Part shown: positions 8,685 to 17,793 of the stretch, piece after piece
Numbering within the stretch: position 1 is the stretch's first letter
Layout: each line of letters opens with the position of its first letter
DNA from: Pseudonocardia terrae
GTDB taxonomy: Bacteria; Actinomycetota; Actinomycetes; Mycobacteriales; Pseudonocardiaceae
Assembly: GCF_021343995.1 (NCBI RefSeq)
Contig: NZ_JAJTTE010000023.1
Coordinates: forward strand, 44,262-108,261
DNA length: 64,000 nt
Direction of reading: 5' to 3'
Position numbers and translations under genes: made by a program
Notes under the pieces: generated by a model
Told to the model about the DNA's origin: nothing
Seen by the model: only the letters and a program-made list of their open reading frames with translations
The model's database searches: none

Positions 8685-11600
8685 GCGGCTTCCTGCTCCA
8701 GAGCCGCCTGCTGGGCCCGGTTCTGCTCGGCCCAGAGTGTGAGCTGTTGGGCGCGTGACTGTTCGGCGGACTCCTCCGTTCCGTGGGCGAGGTCGAGCTG
8801 TTCGCGCGCGTGGATCTCGGCGAGGGCGTTCTGCGCGCGCCGAATCGCCTCGACGGTGCTGTCGTCGGTCGTGCTGTACGAGGCTTGCTCGGTCCGAGCG
8901 TTCGGCGCGAGCTGCCTTTCGTCCTCGGCGATGTCGAGGCCGGTGATCTCTCGGTGCTGGTCCTCGAGGAGTTGGTCGGCATGGTGGGCGTCGAGCCACT
9001 GTTGGGCGGTGACCTGGTCGGCGGGGCTGTCGAGGTCGACGCCGCGGGCGGCGAGTTCGGATCGGGCATGGTCGGCGTTGACGCGGGTGACGGCGGTGTG
9101 GGCGTACCAGGTGGCGCGGGCGTCGTCGATGATTTGCAGCTCGGCGGCGCGAGCGGCGGCCCGCTTGGCCTCGTCACGCGCTTCGGCGGCCGCGGCCAGG
9201 AGCTGCTCGCGCTCGGCGGGGTCGCCAAGGGTTCCTGCCCGGGCGGTCCACAGTTCGGCGTTGGTGTGGTGGCGTTGGGCTTGTTGGTGGGCGGCGGCGA
9301 GGTCGTCGGCGACCCAGTCCGGTGCCCAGGTTCTCTCGCGGTCGTAGGCGGCGACGCGGACGCGGAGTTGACCGTCGGTCATCTGTTGTTCGTCCGCGCC
9401 GCGGTCGGGCAGGTCCAGGGCGGTGTGCGCGGCGTACCAGGCGGCGTGGTGTTCGGCGACGCCGGCAGGGGGTGGCGGGCCGAGGGGGTCCTGGTCGTCG
9501 GTGTGGTCGGCGAGTTCGCGGTAGGCGGCGGCCCAGCCGGCGCGGTGCTCCCACTCGGCGCGGGCTACCGGGTCGTTGGGGACGCGGCCGAGGGCTTCGA
9601 TGGCCCACTGCGGGGCGTGGTCGGCGGTCTCCGCGCCGAGTTCGTGGCGTCGGTCGTCGGCGGCGTCGGCGAGGTCGTGGAGCCGCTCCCGGCGGTGTTC
9701 GGCGATGTCGGTGGGGATGAGCTCGGCGTAGCTGGTGATCTCGGGCGCGGGGATGCCGTCGAGAGTTTTGGTGATGCGGGCGTGTAGGACCTGGGCGGGG
9801 TGGTCGGCGCCGTCGAGGCTGCGCGCGGTGACCGCGGTGCCCAGGAGCGTGTCCGGGTGGTGGCCGGCGAGTTCGCAGCTGCGCAGCAGTCGGTCGAGGC
9901 CGGACAGGGCGGGGTCGGCGGCCAGGTCGAGGCGCTGGGTTGGGGTGAGATGCCCGTCGTCGGTGAGCCGGTCGAGCAGGGTGTGCAGGCGCCCGGCGGT
10001 GGCGTCGGCGATCTCGGCGGCCAGCCGGTCGACATGCCGCCGCATCGACTTCGCCTCATGTTGGGCGTGTTCGTGTTCGGCGAGGGCGGTGCGGTCGGTG
10101 TGGTCGCGGTCGAGGATGTCGGCGAGCACCGCGTGGCCGGTGCGGGGTGCGATGGTGGTGGTCTGTCCGGCGGGGGAGTCCTCGGGTGCGGGGCGGGTGA
10201 TGACGTGGGCGGTGTTGTGGTGGCGCCCGCGGGTCAGCGCGACGTAGAGCGCGGCGGTGTCGGTGCCGGGGCCGAGGACGGCGTGGGCGGTGTCGACGGT
10301 GCGGCCCTGGGCGGCGTGCACGGTGGCGGCGTAGGCGAGGGTGAGGTGCTCGGCCACGTAGCCGCGGGGCAGGGACAGGGTGACGCCGGTGGGGTCGGTG
10401 ACCTGCAGGCCGCCGTCGTCGCGGGTGGCGGTGACCCGGTAGGTCTGGCGGTTGATCGGGGCGCGGGTGTTGCCGTCGTGCCCGAGGAGATGCCAGGCGT
10501 TGCGGCGGGCCTGCACCAGGTCCCCGACGCCGGCGACGGTGCCCTGGGCGGTGAGCTCGACCCCGTGTTCGGCGACCCTACCGAGGGCGACGAGCTCGGC
10601 GCGTAGCTCGGCGGAGAGGCGGGCGGCGGCTTCGTTGGAGCCGACAAGCAGCAGGGATTCGCGGCCGGCGAGGGTGTCGGCGAGCCAGGCCCGCCGGGCG
10701 GCGGTCTCGGTCTGCTCGCGGGCGCCGCCGTCGCGGATGCGTCCGTGTCGCTGGTAGGCGTCCAGGGCAGCGGGGTTGCCGTCGCGGAGCTGGAGTGAGG
10801 CGGTGGCTTCCCAGGGGTGGGTGAAGCGGCGGACCTCGGCGAGTTCGTAGCGCAGGCCGCGTTCGCCGAGATCGGACAGCGCGCCGCCGGGTCCGACGGC
10901 GGCGAGCTGGCGCGGATCGCCGACGAGCAGGAGCTTGCCCCCGGCGTCGGCGACGTGCTGGTGGATGCGGGCGAGATCGGCGGTGGTGGCCATGCCGGCC
11001 TCGTCGACGACCACGAGATCGCCGGCCTGCACAAGCGGTGTCGAGGTGAGCCAGCGGGCGATGTTGTGGGCGGGCAGGCCTTCCTCGGCCAGGACCTGCG
11101 CGGCGATCTGCGACGGGGCGAGCCCGATCACCCGACGGCCGGTGGCGGTCCAGGCGTCGGCCAGGGCGGCGACGGTGAAGCTCTTGCCGGTGCCGGCGGC
11201 AGCAGACAAGACCTCGACCCGGGCCCCCGACGACAGCACCCCGACCACGGCGGCGGCCTGGTCGGCGCCGAGCTCGCGGCCGGACTCGGCGAAGCGCGAC
11301 ACCACCGCGCGTGCCTCGTCGACGGCGAGGGCGGGGGCGCCGCGGACGACCGCGGCCTTGCGGAGTTCGCGTTCGGCGGCGATCTGGCCGTGCGTGGTGT
11401 AGCGGGCAGCGCCGGGCTTGGCGTAGACGGAGCGGCCGTCGGCCCGGACCAGTTCCTGTGGCAGCCCGGCGGTCTCCTCCTCGACGTTGAGCCGGACCGC
11501 GCGGTCGATGGCGATGTCGGTGAGCCCGTCGAGCAGCTCCCGCACCTGCGTGGGGTCGAGGTGGAGGTGCCCGGGGAGGGCGTCGGAGATCGCTCGGGTG

Positions 11601-12865
11601 AGGTCTGATCGGGACCAGGATTGGCGCCGCTCGGCCACTGCGGCCAGGGCTCGCTCCACCACGTCGTCGACCGACCACGGCTCGGCCGGCCCGGCCTGCT
11701 GACCGAGATCCAGGACGTCGTGGGCCACCTGGGCCAGTCCTCCGGCGACCAGGGTGCGGGTCTCGGCCTCCCACCGGTCCAGGCGCTGGGCCACGGTCTC
11801 GCCCCGGTGTGATTTGCCGGCGCGGGTGAGCAGGGTGGCCTGCTGGGCGACGCGGGTGCGCTCGAGGTTGGACGGCTCGCGCCCGAACCGGTCGCTGAAC
11901 GCCCGCACCAGCTCGGTGGTCTTGGCGGTGACGGCGCGGCGGCGGGTGGAGAACAGCTCGAGCACCTCCCGGCGGACTCCCACGATCTCCCGGGCCCTCC
12001 CGTCTGGGCGGGTGGCGAACCGCACCCCGAGGGTGCGGGTCAGGTGGGCCTCCATCACCCGTTCGCCGATGGCGCCCGCGGCGCCGCGGTGATCGTGGAT
12101 GGCTCGCCCGTCGATCGCCCGCCAACTCCCATCCGCACACGGCACCCGGTTCAGCACCGCCTGGTGCACGTGCAACTGGGGGTCGCGGTCGCGGGAGTCG
12201 TGCTGCAGGAACTGGGCGACCACCCACTCATGGGCATCGGTCCATCTCCCAGCACCCCCGCCGTGATGCCCGACCCGGGCGTAGCCGGCGACGTCGGCGA
12301 GATAGTCGATGCTCGCCCGCGCCCCGGCCAGCACCGCATCCTCCACTGCCCGCCGGTGCGCGCCCCAGGCCTGCGCCGCCTGGAAGTTGCCCGCCCTGCG
12401 GGCGTCGTTCTCGGCGCGCTCGAACGCCACCCCCAACACGGTGACCGACTTCGGGGCGGAGAAGGTGACGTCGTAGAACGCGACCGCCTGCCGCGCCGAC
12501 CGCTCCGCCCGAGCGCGCAGCTGGGCCTGCTCCTCCGGCCCGGCCTCCGGATGTACGGCGAGCAGGTCCGCGTAGATCTGCTCCGCGGTGCGGTACCTGC
12601 GGTGCCCCGCCGCCAACGGGCTTGCCTCACCCCACGTGGATCGGGCGTGTGTAGCCGGGTCTCGAGGATCGAGGAGATGGCTGTAGACGGCCTCCATCAG
12701 CTCGGCATCCACCTGGCCCTGTAGGCCGAGGAGCTCGGCGCCCGCGCCGTACCAGAGCCCGGGCGGTTCACCGGTGGCTTCGGCGCCGGTGTAGTAGCCC
12801 TCGCGGCCGCCGGCGACGGCCTTGGTCAGGTAGCCGGGGTCGTGGCCGGTGGCGATGCTCAGCAC
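8672..12865 (-). CDS. MobF-family conjugative relaxase-helicase (TraA/TrwC-like)
   Basis: A ~1397-residue protein starting at the GTG at 12865 (VLSIATGHDPGYLTK). The N-terminal relaxase domain shows a Tyr pair (Y24-Y25, the expected nicking residues) and an HUH metal site (QLHVHQAVLNR, ~227). The middle is a superfamily 1 helicase like RecD/TraI: Walker A AAAGTGKSFTV (~557), VVDEAGMA (~620), GDPRQLAAVGPGGAL (~653), VHAAQGRT (~850) and ALTRGRHH (~880). The last ~500 residues are helical and charged. It would nick an oriT and unwind the transferred strand. The open frame extends upstream to 13840, but the N-terminal HDPGYLTKAV start is the family's. A coupling protein gene lies upstream. No integrase or mating-channel genes are visible. 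Confidence 0.93.
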   Translation of the reverse strand: MLSIATGHDPGYLTKAVAGGREGYYTGAEATGEPPGLWYGAGAELLGLQGQVDAELMEAVYSHLLDPRDPATHARSTWGEASPLAAGHRRYRTAEQIYADLLAVHPEAGPEEQAQLRARAERSARQAVAFYDVTFSAPKSVTVLGVAFERAENDARRAGNFQAAQAWGAHRRAVEDAVLAGARASIDYLADVAGYARVGHHGGGAGRWTDAHEWVVAQFLQHDSRDRDPQLHVHQAVLNRVPCADGSWRAIDGRAIHDHRGAAGAIGERVMEAHLTRTLGVRFATRPDGRAREIVGVRREVLELFSTRRRAVTAKTTELVRAFSDRFGREPSNLERTRVAQQATLLTRAGKSHRGETVAQRLDRWEAETRTLVAGGLAQVAHDVLDLGQQAGPAEPWSVDDVVERALAAVAERRQSWSRSDLTRAISDALPGHLHLDPTQVRELLDGLTDIAIDRAVRLNVEEETAGLPQELVRADGRSVYAKPGAARYTTHGQIAAERELRKAAVVRGAPALAVDEARAVVSRFAESGRELGADQAAAVVGVLSSGARVEVLSAAAGTGKSFTVAALADAWTATGRRVIGLAPSQIAAQVLAEEGLPAHNIARWLTSTPLVQAGDLVVVDEAGMATTADLARIHQHVADAGGKLLLVGDPRQLAAVGPGGALSDLGERGLRYELAEVRRFTHPWEATASLQLRDGNPAALDAYQRHGRIRDGGAREQTETAARRAWLADTLAGRESLLLVGSNEAAARLSAELRAELVALGRVAEHGVELTAQGTVAGVGDLVQARRNAWHLLGHDGNTRAPINRQTYRVTATRDDGGLQVTDPTGVTLSLPRGYVAEHLTLAYAATVHAAQGRTVDTAHAVLGPGTDTAALYVALTRGRHHNTAHVITRPAPEDSPAGQTTTIAPRTGHAVLADILDRDHTDRTALAEHEHAQHEAKSMRRHVDRLAAEIADATAGRLHTLLDRLTDDGHLTPTQRLDLAADPALSGLDRLLRSCELAGHHPDTLLGTAVTARSLDGADHPAQVLHARITKTLDGIPAPEITSYAELIPTDIAEHRRERLHDLADAADDRRHELGAETADHAPQWAIEALGRVPNDPVARAEWEHRAGWAAAYRELADHTDDQDPLGPPPPAGVAEHHAAWYAAHTALDLPDRGADEQQMTDGQLRVRVAAYDRERTWAPDWVADDLAAAHQQAQRHHTNAELWTARAGTLGDPAEREQLLAAAAEARDEAKRAAARAAELQIIDDARATWYAHTAVTRVNADHARSELAARGVDLDSPADQVTAQQWLDAHHADQLLEDQHREITGLDIAEDERQLAPNARTEQASYSTTDDSTVEAIRRAQNALAEIHAREQLDLAHGTEESAEQSRAQQLTLWAEQNRAQQAALEQEAAYER

Positions 12866-12989
12866 AGCGGCTCCTGCCCGCCGCGGCCGGAGGCCACGGA
12901 CACCTCGGGATCGTGATGCATCGGTGTGCGTCTGTTCGTGATCTTGAGTAGTTGATGTTGAAAGGAGGGCTGTGGAGGCGGCTGGTAGG

Positions 12990-13649
12990 TCATGGCTGGT
13001 GGCTCCGCAGGTGGAGTTGGTGTTCGTGGCGGGCTTGGGTGAGGAGGTCGTCGGTGACGGGCGGGGGTGAGCCGGTGCTGGCCCAGGAAGCGCCGATCGC
13101 GCGGAGTTGAGAGGCCAGTGGGGCAGCGTCTTGGCGCTGCGGCAGGTACTGGCCGGGGGCGTGGCGGGACAGCTCGCAGGAGCCCGCCGTGGTCTTGATC
13201 CGACGCACGACGCCGGGCCGGAGGCGGTCGTGCCAGTCCCCGACCTTCTGCCAGGAGGGCCCCGAACGCGCCACTGCGCCGGCGCCGGGCGGGGTGAGGC
13301 CGTGGGCGTCGTTGTAGGCGCCGCGCAGCCAGTGCAGTTCCTCGACGATGTCGGCGTGCCAGGCCCAGCAGGACGGCAGGAGCGCGTCAGAGTAGCGCAG
13401 GTACACCGCGGCGAGCCAGTCGGCGAGGCCCTCCAGATCGGCCACCGCAGTGTCGACATCGGGCGTTCTGAGCCAGGGCCGGACCGGGCTTGCTGGCTGC
13501 TGCGGCTGCCCGCCGGCGGGGCCGGCGGCGAGCTCGGCGAGGGTGCCTGCCAGCTCGCGCACCAGGGCGTCGAGTTCGCCGAGGCGGCGGGTGGTGCGCT
13601 CCAGCTCGCGGGAGAGTGCGACCACCCGCCGCTCGGCATCAGCCGACAC
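12990..13649 (-). CDS. Hypothetical protein of the transfer module
   Basis: A ~219-residue protein. The GTG at 13649 is preferred because GGGAGG precedes it by 6 nt; another GTG lies one codon upstream at 13652. The first ~45 residues form a heptad-like helix (RELERTTRRLGELDALVREL), a likely coiled coil. A middle segment (LEGLADWLAAVYLRY and AWHADIVEELHWLRGAYND) resembles small proteins found beside coupling protein genes on actinobacterial plasmids. It overlaps the end of the coupling protein gene by 11 bp, which indicates translational coupling. No enzymatic motif is visible. An accessory role in the transfer complex is inferred from position. Confidence 0.65.
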   Translation of the reverse strand: MSADAERRVVALSRELERTTRRLGELDALVRELAGTLAELAAGPAGGQPQQPASPVRPWLRTPDVDTAVADLEGLADWLAAVYLRYSDALLPSCWAWHADIVEELHWLRGAYNDAHGLTPPGAGAVARSGPSWQKVGDWHDRLRPGVVRRIKTTAGSCELSRHAPGQYLPQRQDAAPLASQLRAIGASWASTGSPPPVTDDLLTQARHEHQLHLRSHQP

Positions 13650-15507
13650 CACGCACCTCCCACACCCGCCCGTTGCGCACCCGGTTCGCGGCCTCGGCAG
13701 ATCGAGCCGCTGGCTCCTCGGCGGCTGCATGTGCCGGCGTGGGAGGGCCGATGGGAGGCGGCGTGGGCGACGGGAGAACCGGGTGGGAGACCTCCCGCCC
13801 GGCGGGAGACGGCACAGTCTCGGCCTCCCATTCCTCCCACGCCGCTGCCCGGCCGGCGCGGCTGTGGCTGCGGACATCACGGCGCTTCCACGCCATGCGC
13901 ACCCGCCCGATCACCGGTGGCATCCCACGGCGGATGAGCAGCACCCGCCCGAACGGGAGGTTCGCCAGCTGCGCGGGGGCGATCACTGGGACCCGCCGCA
14001 CGGTCCGCGACAACACCGCGCCGTGCTCGTCGGTGGTGACCACAGACTCGTCGCGCTCGCCGGCCAACGCCGACCAGTAGCCCAGGTCGTCGCGGTCGCG
14101 GGTCCCCCCGAAGACCATGACCGAGGCGGTGTTGTTCAGGATGATCGCCGCGCCTGTATCGCCCCATCGGGAGATGAGCTGGGCCCGGGACTGGAACGCG
14201 GCCACGATTGCGACTCCACGTCCACCCATGTCCGCGGTCCAGGAGTCCAGCGGTACCGGGGAGATCAGCGCCGCCTCGTCGAGCGCGAGCAGCAGCGGCG
14301 GATCCAACCGGCCCCCGGGTTTGCGGGCGGCGAGGCGCCGGGCCTCGCGGGCGATGTGCCCGGTGAGCGCGCACACCAGCGGAGCGGCCTGGGTCTCCTC
14401 GGCTCCGAGCAGATAAATGGTCGCTCGGGTGCGCAGCAGTTCCGCGACGTCGAGGGCGGACAGCCCACCGTGTCGCGACGCCACCGCCGAGGCGGCGGGG
14501 GAGGTGAGCCAGCCCAGGGCGGGCATGACGGTGGAGGTGATCGAGGAGCGGGTGCGCTCGTTGGTGGTGAGGAACTGCGTGGCGTCCTGCACGAACGAGG
14601 GCACTGGCGAGGTCCGGAGCAGCGAGGTCACCTCGTGTTCGTGTTCGTCCGGGTCGGCCACCCACGCCAGCACCGCCTGCATGGTCCGCCCGCCGAGCGC
14701 GGCGGCGTGCAGGAACGCGGCCAGGACCCGGCGGGCTTGGGCCTCCCAGTACTCCCGATCGCCACCTCGGGCGACTAAGCCGGCCGCGAGGAGGTCGGTG
14801 GCGCGCTCGGCTGCGGTGACCGGGTCCTTGCAGCCTCGGACCGGGTCGAAGCAGACGGTCGAGGCGATGCCGCCCAGCCCGACGGCGTTGAACACGTGCA
14901 CCGGGCCCCGCTGGGCGCGCAGCCCGCGGGTGAGCTCGTAGAGGTCGGTGCGGTTCGAGGTCACCACCGCGGCCCCGGGCGCGTCGAGAACGCGACCGGC
15001 CAGCCAGCCGGTCTTGCCCGTGCGCGGGCCGCCGAACACACACACGACGTCCTCGAGCAGCGACCACACCCGCAGCAGCCCGACCCGGCACAGCGGCAAC
15101 GCGACTTCGGTCGTGGCAGTGCTGGCCTGCTCGAGCCTGGAGCGGACCTGCAGCGACGGGCGCACCACCGTGCCTCGACGGCGGACGGCCAGCGCACTGG
15201 CGGTGCGGAGGACATCGAGGGTCGAGGCGACGCCGGCCTTTCGGCGTGCCCGCTCTCCCCAGCGGCTCACCGTCGAGGCGGACCGGGCCCGACGCTGCAG
15301 CAGCGCCGCGGCACCAAGCACAGCTACCCCGGCGATCACCGTGAGCGCAGCGAGACCGCTCTGTGGCAGCGCGGCCAGCGCCTCGAGAACGAGAAGGCCC
15401 GACAGCACCGCCAGCACCGATGCGACCATCCGACGGCGTCGTCGCCAGGCGCCCACCCCGACCCGGGCGGACAGCGCCGCTCCGGCGAGGCACAGAAGGA
15501 CGCTCAT
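13639..15507 (-). CDS. Type IV coupling protein (VirD4/TraG-like ATPase)
   Basis: A 622-residue protein with two N-terminal membrane helices (~1-75) and a RecA-like motor domain. Walker A is FGGPRTGKTGW (~160), Walker B is LLLALDEAAL (~406), and VIVAAFQSRAQLISRWG-type sequence follows, as in TraG/VirD4 proteins. Coupling proteins hand the relaxase-bound DNA strand to a secretion channel using ATP. It starts at 15507 and overlaps the upstream DUF2637 gene by 4 bp (ATGA); the hypothetical protein and MobF relaxase lie downstream. The four genes form one minus-strand unit. The membrane-spanning channel (VirB4, VirB6 and others) is not in the window, so transfer would need a helper element or genes elsewhere. 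Confidence 0.88.
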   Translation of the reverse strand: MSVLLCLAGAALSARVGVGAWRRRRRMVASVLAVLSGLLVLEALAALPQSGLAALTVIAGVAVLGAAALLQRRARSASTVSRWGERARRKAGVASTLDVLRTASALAVRRRGTVVRPSLQVRSRLEQASTATTEVALPLCRVGLLRVWSLLEDVVCVFGGPRTGKTGWLAGRVLDAPGAAVVTSNRTDLYELTRGLRAQRGPVHVFNAVGLGGIASTVCFDPVRGCKDPVTAAERATDLLAAGLVARGGDREYWEAQARRVLAAFLHAAALGGRTMQAVLAWVADPDEHEHEVTSLLRTSPVPSFVQDATQFLTTNERTRSSITSTVMPALGWLTSPAASAVASRHGGLSALDVAELLRTRATIYLLGAEETQAAPLVCALTGHIAREARRLAARKPGGRLDPPLLLALDEAALISPVPLDSWTADMGGRGVAIVAAFQSRAQLISRWGDTGAAIILNNTASVMVFGGTRDRDDLGYWSALAGERDESVVTTDEHGAVLSRTVRRVPVIAPAQLANLPFGRVLLIRRGMPPVIGRVRMAWKRRDVRSHSRAGRAAAWEEWEAETVPSPAGREVSHPVLPSPTPPPIGPPTPAHAAAEEPAARSAEAANRVRNGRVWEVRGVG

Positions 15508-16202
15508 GAGGTCCTCCGCTCGTGGGCGGCCGAGCCGCGGTGAGCGCGGATGAGCTGTTTGGCCACGTGCTCGGTGACTCCCAGCTCGCGCTCCAGCCGC
15601 ACCCGGCCAGCGCCGCTGGCGATCAGCTCGATCGCCCGTCGCTCGGTCTCGGTGTCACGCCCGGACTGCTCCATTCCGGCGGACTCGTCGGCACCGGCAT
15701 CGGGTGCGGTGCCCCACCACCCATTCGGGTCAACGACGTGCAGCGGCTCAGTCGAGTCCGTCTCGGGCTCGAAAGCTGCGTTGAGTTGCGGCGCGACCCC
15801 GATGGACGCCTCCGTCGCCTCGCTCTGGCGAGTCACCAGGATCAGCAGCTCGAACGACAGGGCGAGCGCCAGCGGAGGCCAGCCCGACACGATCCACGAC
15901 AGCGGAGTCGGTGCCGCCGCGGCGACATTGGCGCCGAGCGATGCGGCCAGTCCCAGTACGAGCCCGGTCCACGGCAGCAGGCCTGCACGCAGCCCCGCTC
16001 GCCGGCGCACGAGCATCACCATTGAAGCTGCGACCAGCAGGCCGTCGACCGACAGCGGGATCAGGTGCGCGCGCCAACCTTCCCCCGCCTCGGTCGCGAG
16101 CTCGTGCATGTGAACGTAGGAGGCGACCGCAGCGACTGCGGCCACGACCGAGACCGCGGAGACGGTGACCACGCGAACCCAGCGCGGCGACGGCTTGCTC
16201 AT
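15504..16202 (-). CDS. DUF2637 membrane protein of mobile element
   Basis: A 232-residue protein. Four membrane helices occupy the first ~125 residues, with the DUF2637 hallmark of a His-containing loop (YVHMHELA) followed by HLIPLSVDGLLVAASMVML. The C-terminal 60 residues hold a predicted helix-turn-helix-like segment (AGRVRLERELGVTEHVAKQL). DUF2637 proteins are typical of actinobacterial plasmids and integrative elements and relate to the Spd spread proteins of Streptomyces plasmids. It overlaps both neighbours by 4 bp, so it is translated within the transfer operon. A role in intramycelial spread is an inference from family context. Confidence 0.82.
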   Translation of the reverse strand: MSKPSPRWVRVVTVSAVSVVAAVAAVASYVHMHELATEAGEGWRAHLIPLSVDGLLVAASMVMLVRRRAGLRAGLLPWTGLVLGLAASLGANVAAAAPTPLSWIVSGWPPLALALSFELLILVTRQSEATEASIGVAPQLNAAFEPETDSTEPLHVVDPNGWWGTAPDAGADESAGMEQSGRDTETERRAIELIASGAGRVRLERELGVTEHVAKQLIRAHRGSAAHERRTS

Positions 16203-16525
16203 CGCCGATCACCGCCAACGCCGGCTCGCCCTCGCTCCGCTCGACCGATTGGGGGAGCGACATGCCGCGCGTGCTCGGCAATTCGCTCCTCGGTGGCGAA
16301 CACGGCTCGCGGCGGACACATCGTGCAAAGCGTCACGCAGCTGACGCCACGAGGTGTGTGAATGGTGTCGACGGAGAGCCGGCCGCTTCGGCCGCAGCTC
16401 TCGCATCGGGCTGCTCGGGGGCAGAAGACAGTTTCGTCGGCGTCTGCCGGATACGGCCTACACGATTGGCGATGCGGGTCAAGATTGCGCTCGGCGCGAG
16501 CGTCGGCGTCGGACAGGATGTGCAC
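16199..16525 (-). CDS. Small Cys-rich (zinc-ribbon-like) protein of mobile element
   Basis: A 108-residue protein starting at the GTG at 16525. It holds paired Cys motifs (CPRAARCESCG near residue 35-45 and CVTLCTMC near 63-70), the spacing of a zinc ribbon. Similar short proteins accompany DUF2637 genes on actinobacterial elements as I recall. It is the first gene of the minus-strand transfer unit and its end overlaps the DUF2637 start by 4 bp. It may bind DNA, but the sequence does not prove that. Confidence 0.62.
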   Translation of the reverse strand: MHILSDADARAERNLDPHRQSCRPYPADADETVFCPRAARCESCGRSGRLSVDTIHTPRGVSCVTLCTMCPPRAVFATEERIAEHARHVAPPIGRAERGRAGVGGDRR

Positions 16526-16688
16526 GGGTCAGCTCCTGGGGCTGATCAAGCTCCCGGCCGGTGTCACCAGCATCGCGCCGGGGGCGTCCTACATGGACGG
16601 TGTAGGTCCGCGTGTAGTCCGCAGAGTCCCTGAAAAGTCCGCCCCTGTACCGCCCACCGCCACCAACTGCCATCGGCTGCCGCTTAGC

Positions 16689-16771
16689 AAGTTCCCTGGT
16701 CGGCCGCCTACCCACCGTTTTCGCTGCAGGTAAGGACTGGGTGGTGTCGTCTACAAGTTCGAGAGCTGAGG
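16689..16771 (+). repeat. 83-bp direct repeat, copy 1
   Basis: An 83-bp stretch from AAGTTCCCTGGTCGGCC to TTCGAGAGCTGAGG recurs at 22877-22959 in the same orientation with 10 mismatches and no gaps (about 88% identity). It lies in the 375-bp gap (16526-16900) between the start of the transfer operon and the DUF1275 gene; the rest of that gap shows nothing I recognise. It could be an attachment site, the end of a lost insertion element, or a shared 3' gene remnant. Confidence 0.8.
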
Positions 16772-16900
16772 AGGGGTTCTGACGGGCTATTCACGCAGCT
16801 CGGAGCGCTACGTCACTCGTGGCCGAGACGCTCTGCCACGGCGACGACGGATTCGCCGCCGGCCGACAGGACGCTCGCGTGGTGATGTCGAAGATCGTGA

Positions 16901-17659
16901 GTGGTGGTCGACGGCGGGAAGGTGGAGCCTTCTTCTCATGTCCTGGACCATCGCGAATTTCGGGGAGTCCCACTGACCCCCGAACCCGGCGCCCGGACCG
17001 AGCTGCGGCTCGTGGTGCTGACCGCGGTCTCCGCGTGCCTCGACGCGATCTGCTATCTCGGGCTGGGCCACGTCTTCCCCGCGAACATGACCGGCAACAC
17101 GGTCCTGCTCGGGGTCGGCGCCACCACCGGCGATCTCGCCGCAGCGTCGCGGTCGGCCACCGCGCTCGCGACGTTCCTGCTCGCTGCCGCCGTCGTCGGC
17201 CTCGCGGTGCCGCTCCAGGCGTCGACCGCGGCGTTCCGCTCCGTGCTCGTCGTCGAGACCGTTCTGGTCGCCGCCTGGTGCGGGTGGTGGCTGGCGCTCG
17301 GCGGCGCGACACCCGGCGGGGCGGCGCGCTACGGGCTCGTCGCCCTCGCCGGCGCGGCGATGGGGGCGCAGAGCGCGCTCGTGCGCACCCTCGGCGTGCC
17401 CGTCACCACGACCTACATCACCGGGACCTGGACCTCACTGAGCGCGGGGAGCGGCGCCCGCCTGCGCGACCCGGGGGCGGCGCCGCGCGGCCGGTCGAGG
17501 CGGTTGCAGGCGCTCGTGGTCGCCGTCTACGTGGGCACGGCGTGCGCGGCCGGGTTCGCCCACTCCCGGATCGGCGCGGCGGCCGCCGCGATCCCCCTGG
17601 GCCTGCTCGTCCTCGTCACGGCGAGCCGGCCCGAAGCGCCCCCGCGGCGCAACGGCTGA
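16901..17659 (+). CDS. DUF1275 (YoaK-like) membrane protein
   Basis: A 252-residue protein with about six membrane helices. The family signature runs LTAVSACLDAICYLGLGHVF then ANMTGNTVLLG (~40-72), with AMGAQSALVRTLGV and TTTYITGTW in the middle (~160-185). DUF1275 proteins are integral membrane proteins, probably transporters, of unproven substrate. The GTG at 16901 is the first start in frame; there is no clear ribosome site and the family usually begins closer to the first helix, so the real N-terminus may be shorter. The gene is monocistronic, 130 bp downstream of the 83-bp repeat. Confidence 0.8.
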   Translation: MVVDGGKVEPSSHVLDHREFRGVPLTPEPGARTELRLVVLTAVSACLDAICYLGLGHVFPANMTGNTVLLGVGATTGDLAAASRSATALATFLLAAAVVGLAVPLQASTAAFRSVLVVETVLVAAWCGWWLALGGATPGGAARYGLVALAGAAMGAQSALVRTLGVPVTTTYITGTWTSLSAGSGARLRDPGAAPRGRSRRLQALVVAVYVGTACAAGFAHSRIGAAAAAIPLGLLVLVTASRPEAPPRRNG

Positions 17660-17793
17660 GCGCCGGCGCTCCGATCACCCCGCGGGAACGGGTAACCGGG
17701 AACCGCCTGGGTATCTCCCGGGTATCGGCTGCGGTACGGCCGGTGCGGGGCCGCACGGCGGACCGCGCCGCGCGTGAAACGGCGGAGGCACAC

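Noticed and set aside
12866..13840. Upstream extension of the relaxase frame by about 325 codons
   Set aside because: The family N-terminus begins at the GTG at 12865; the extension is antisense-like, Arg/Pro-rich noise overlapping another gene on the same strand in a different frame.
16689..16771. Reading the 83-bp repeat as the conserved end of a protein (KF.GRP.T.R.RCR)
   Set aside because: Identity continues about 40 bp past the shared stop codon and substitutions do not follow codon positions.
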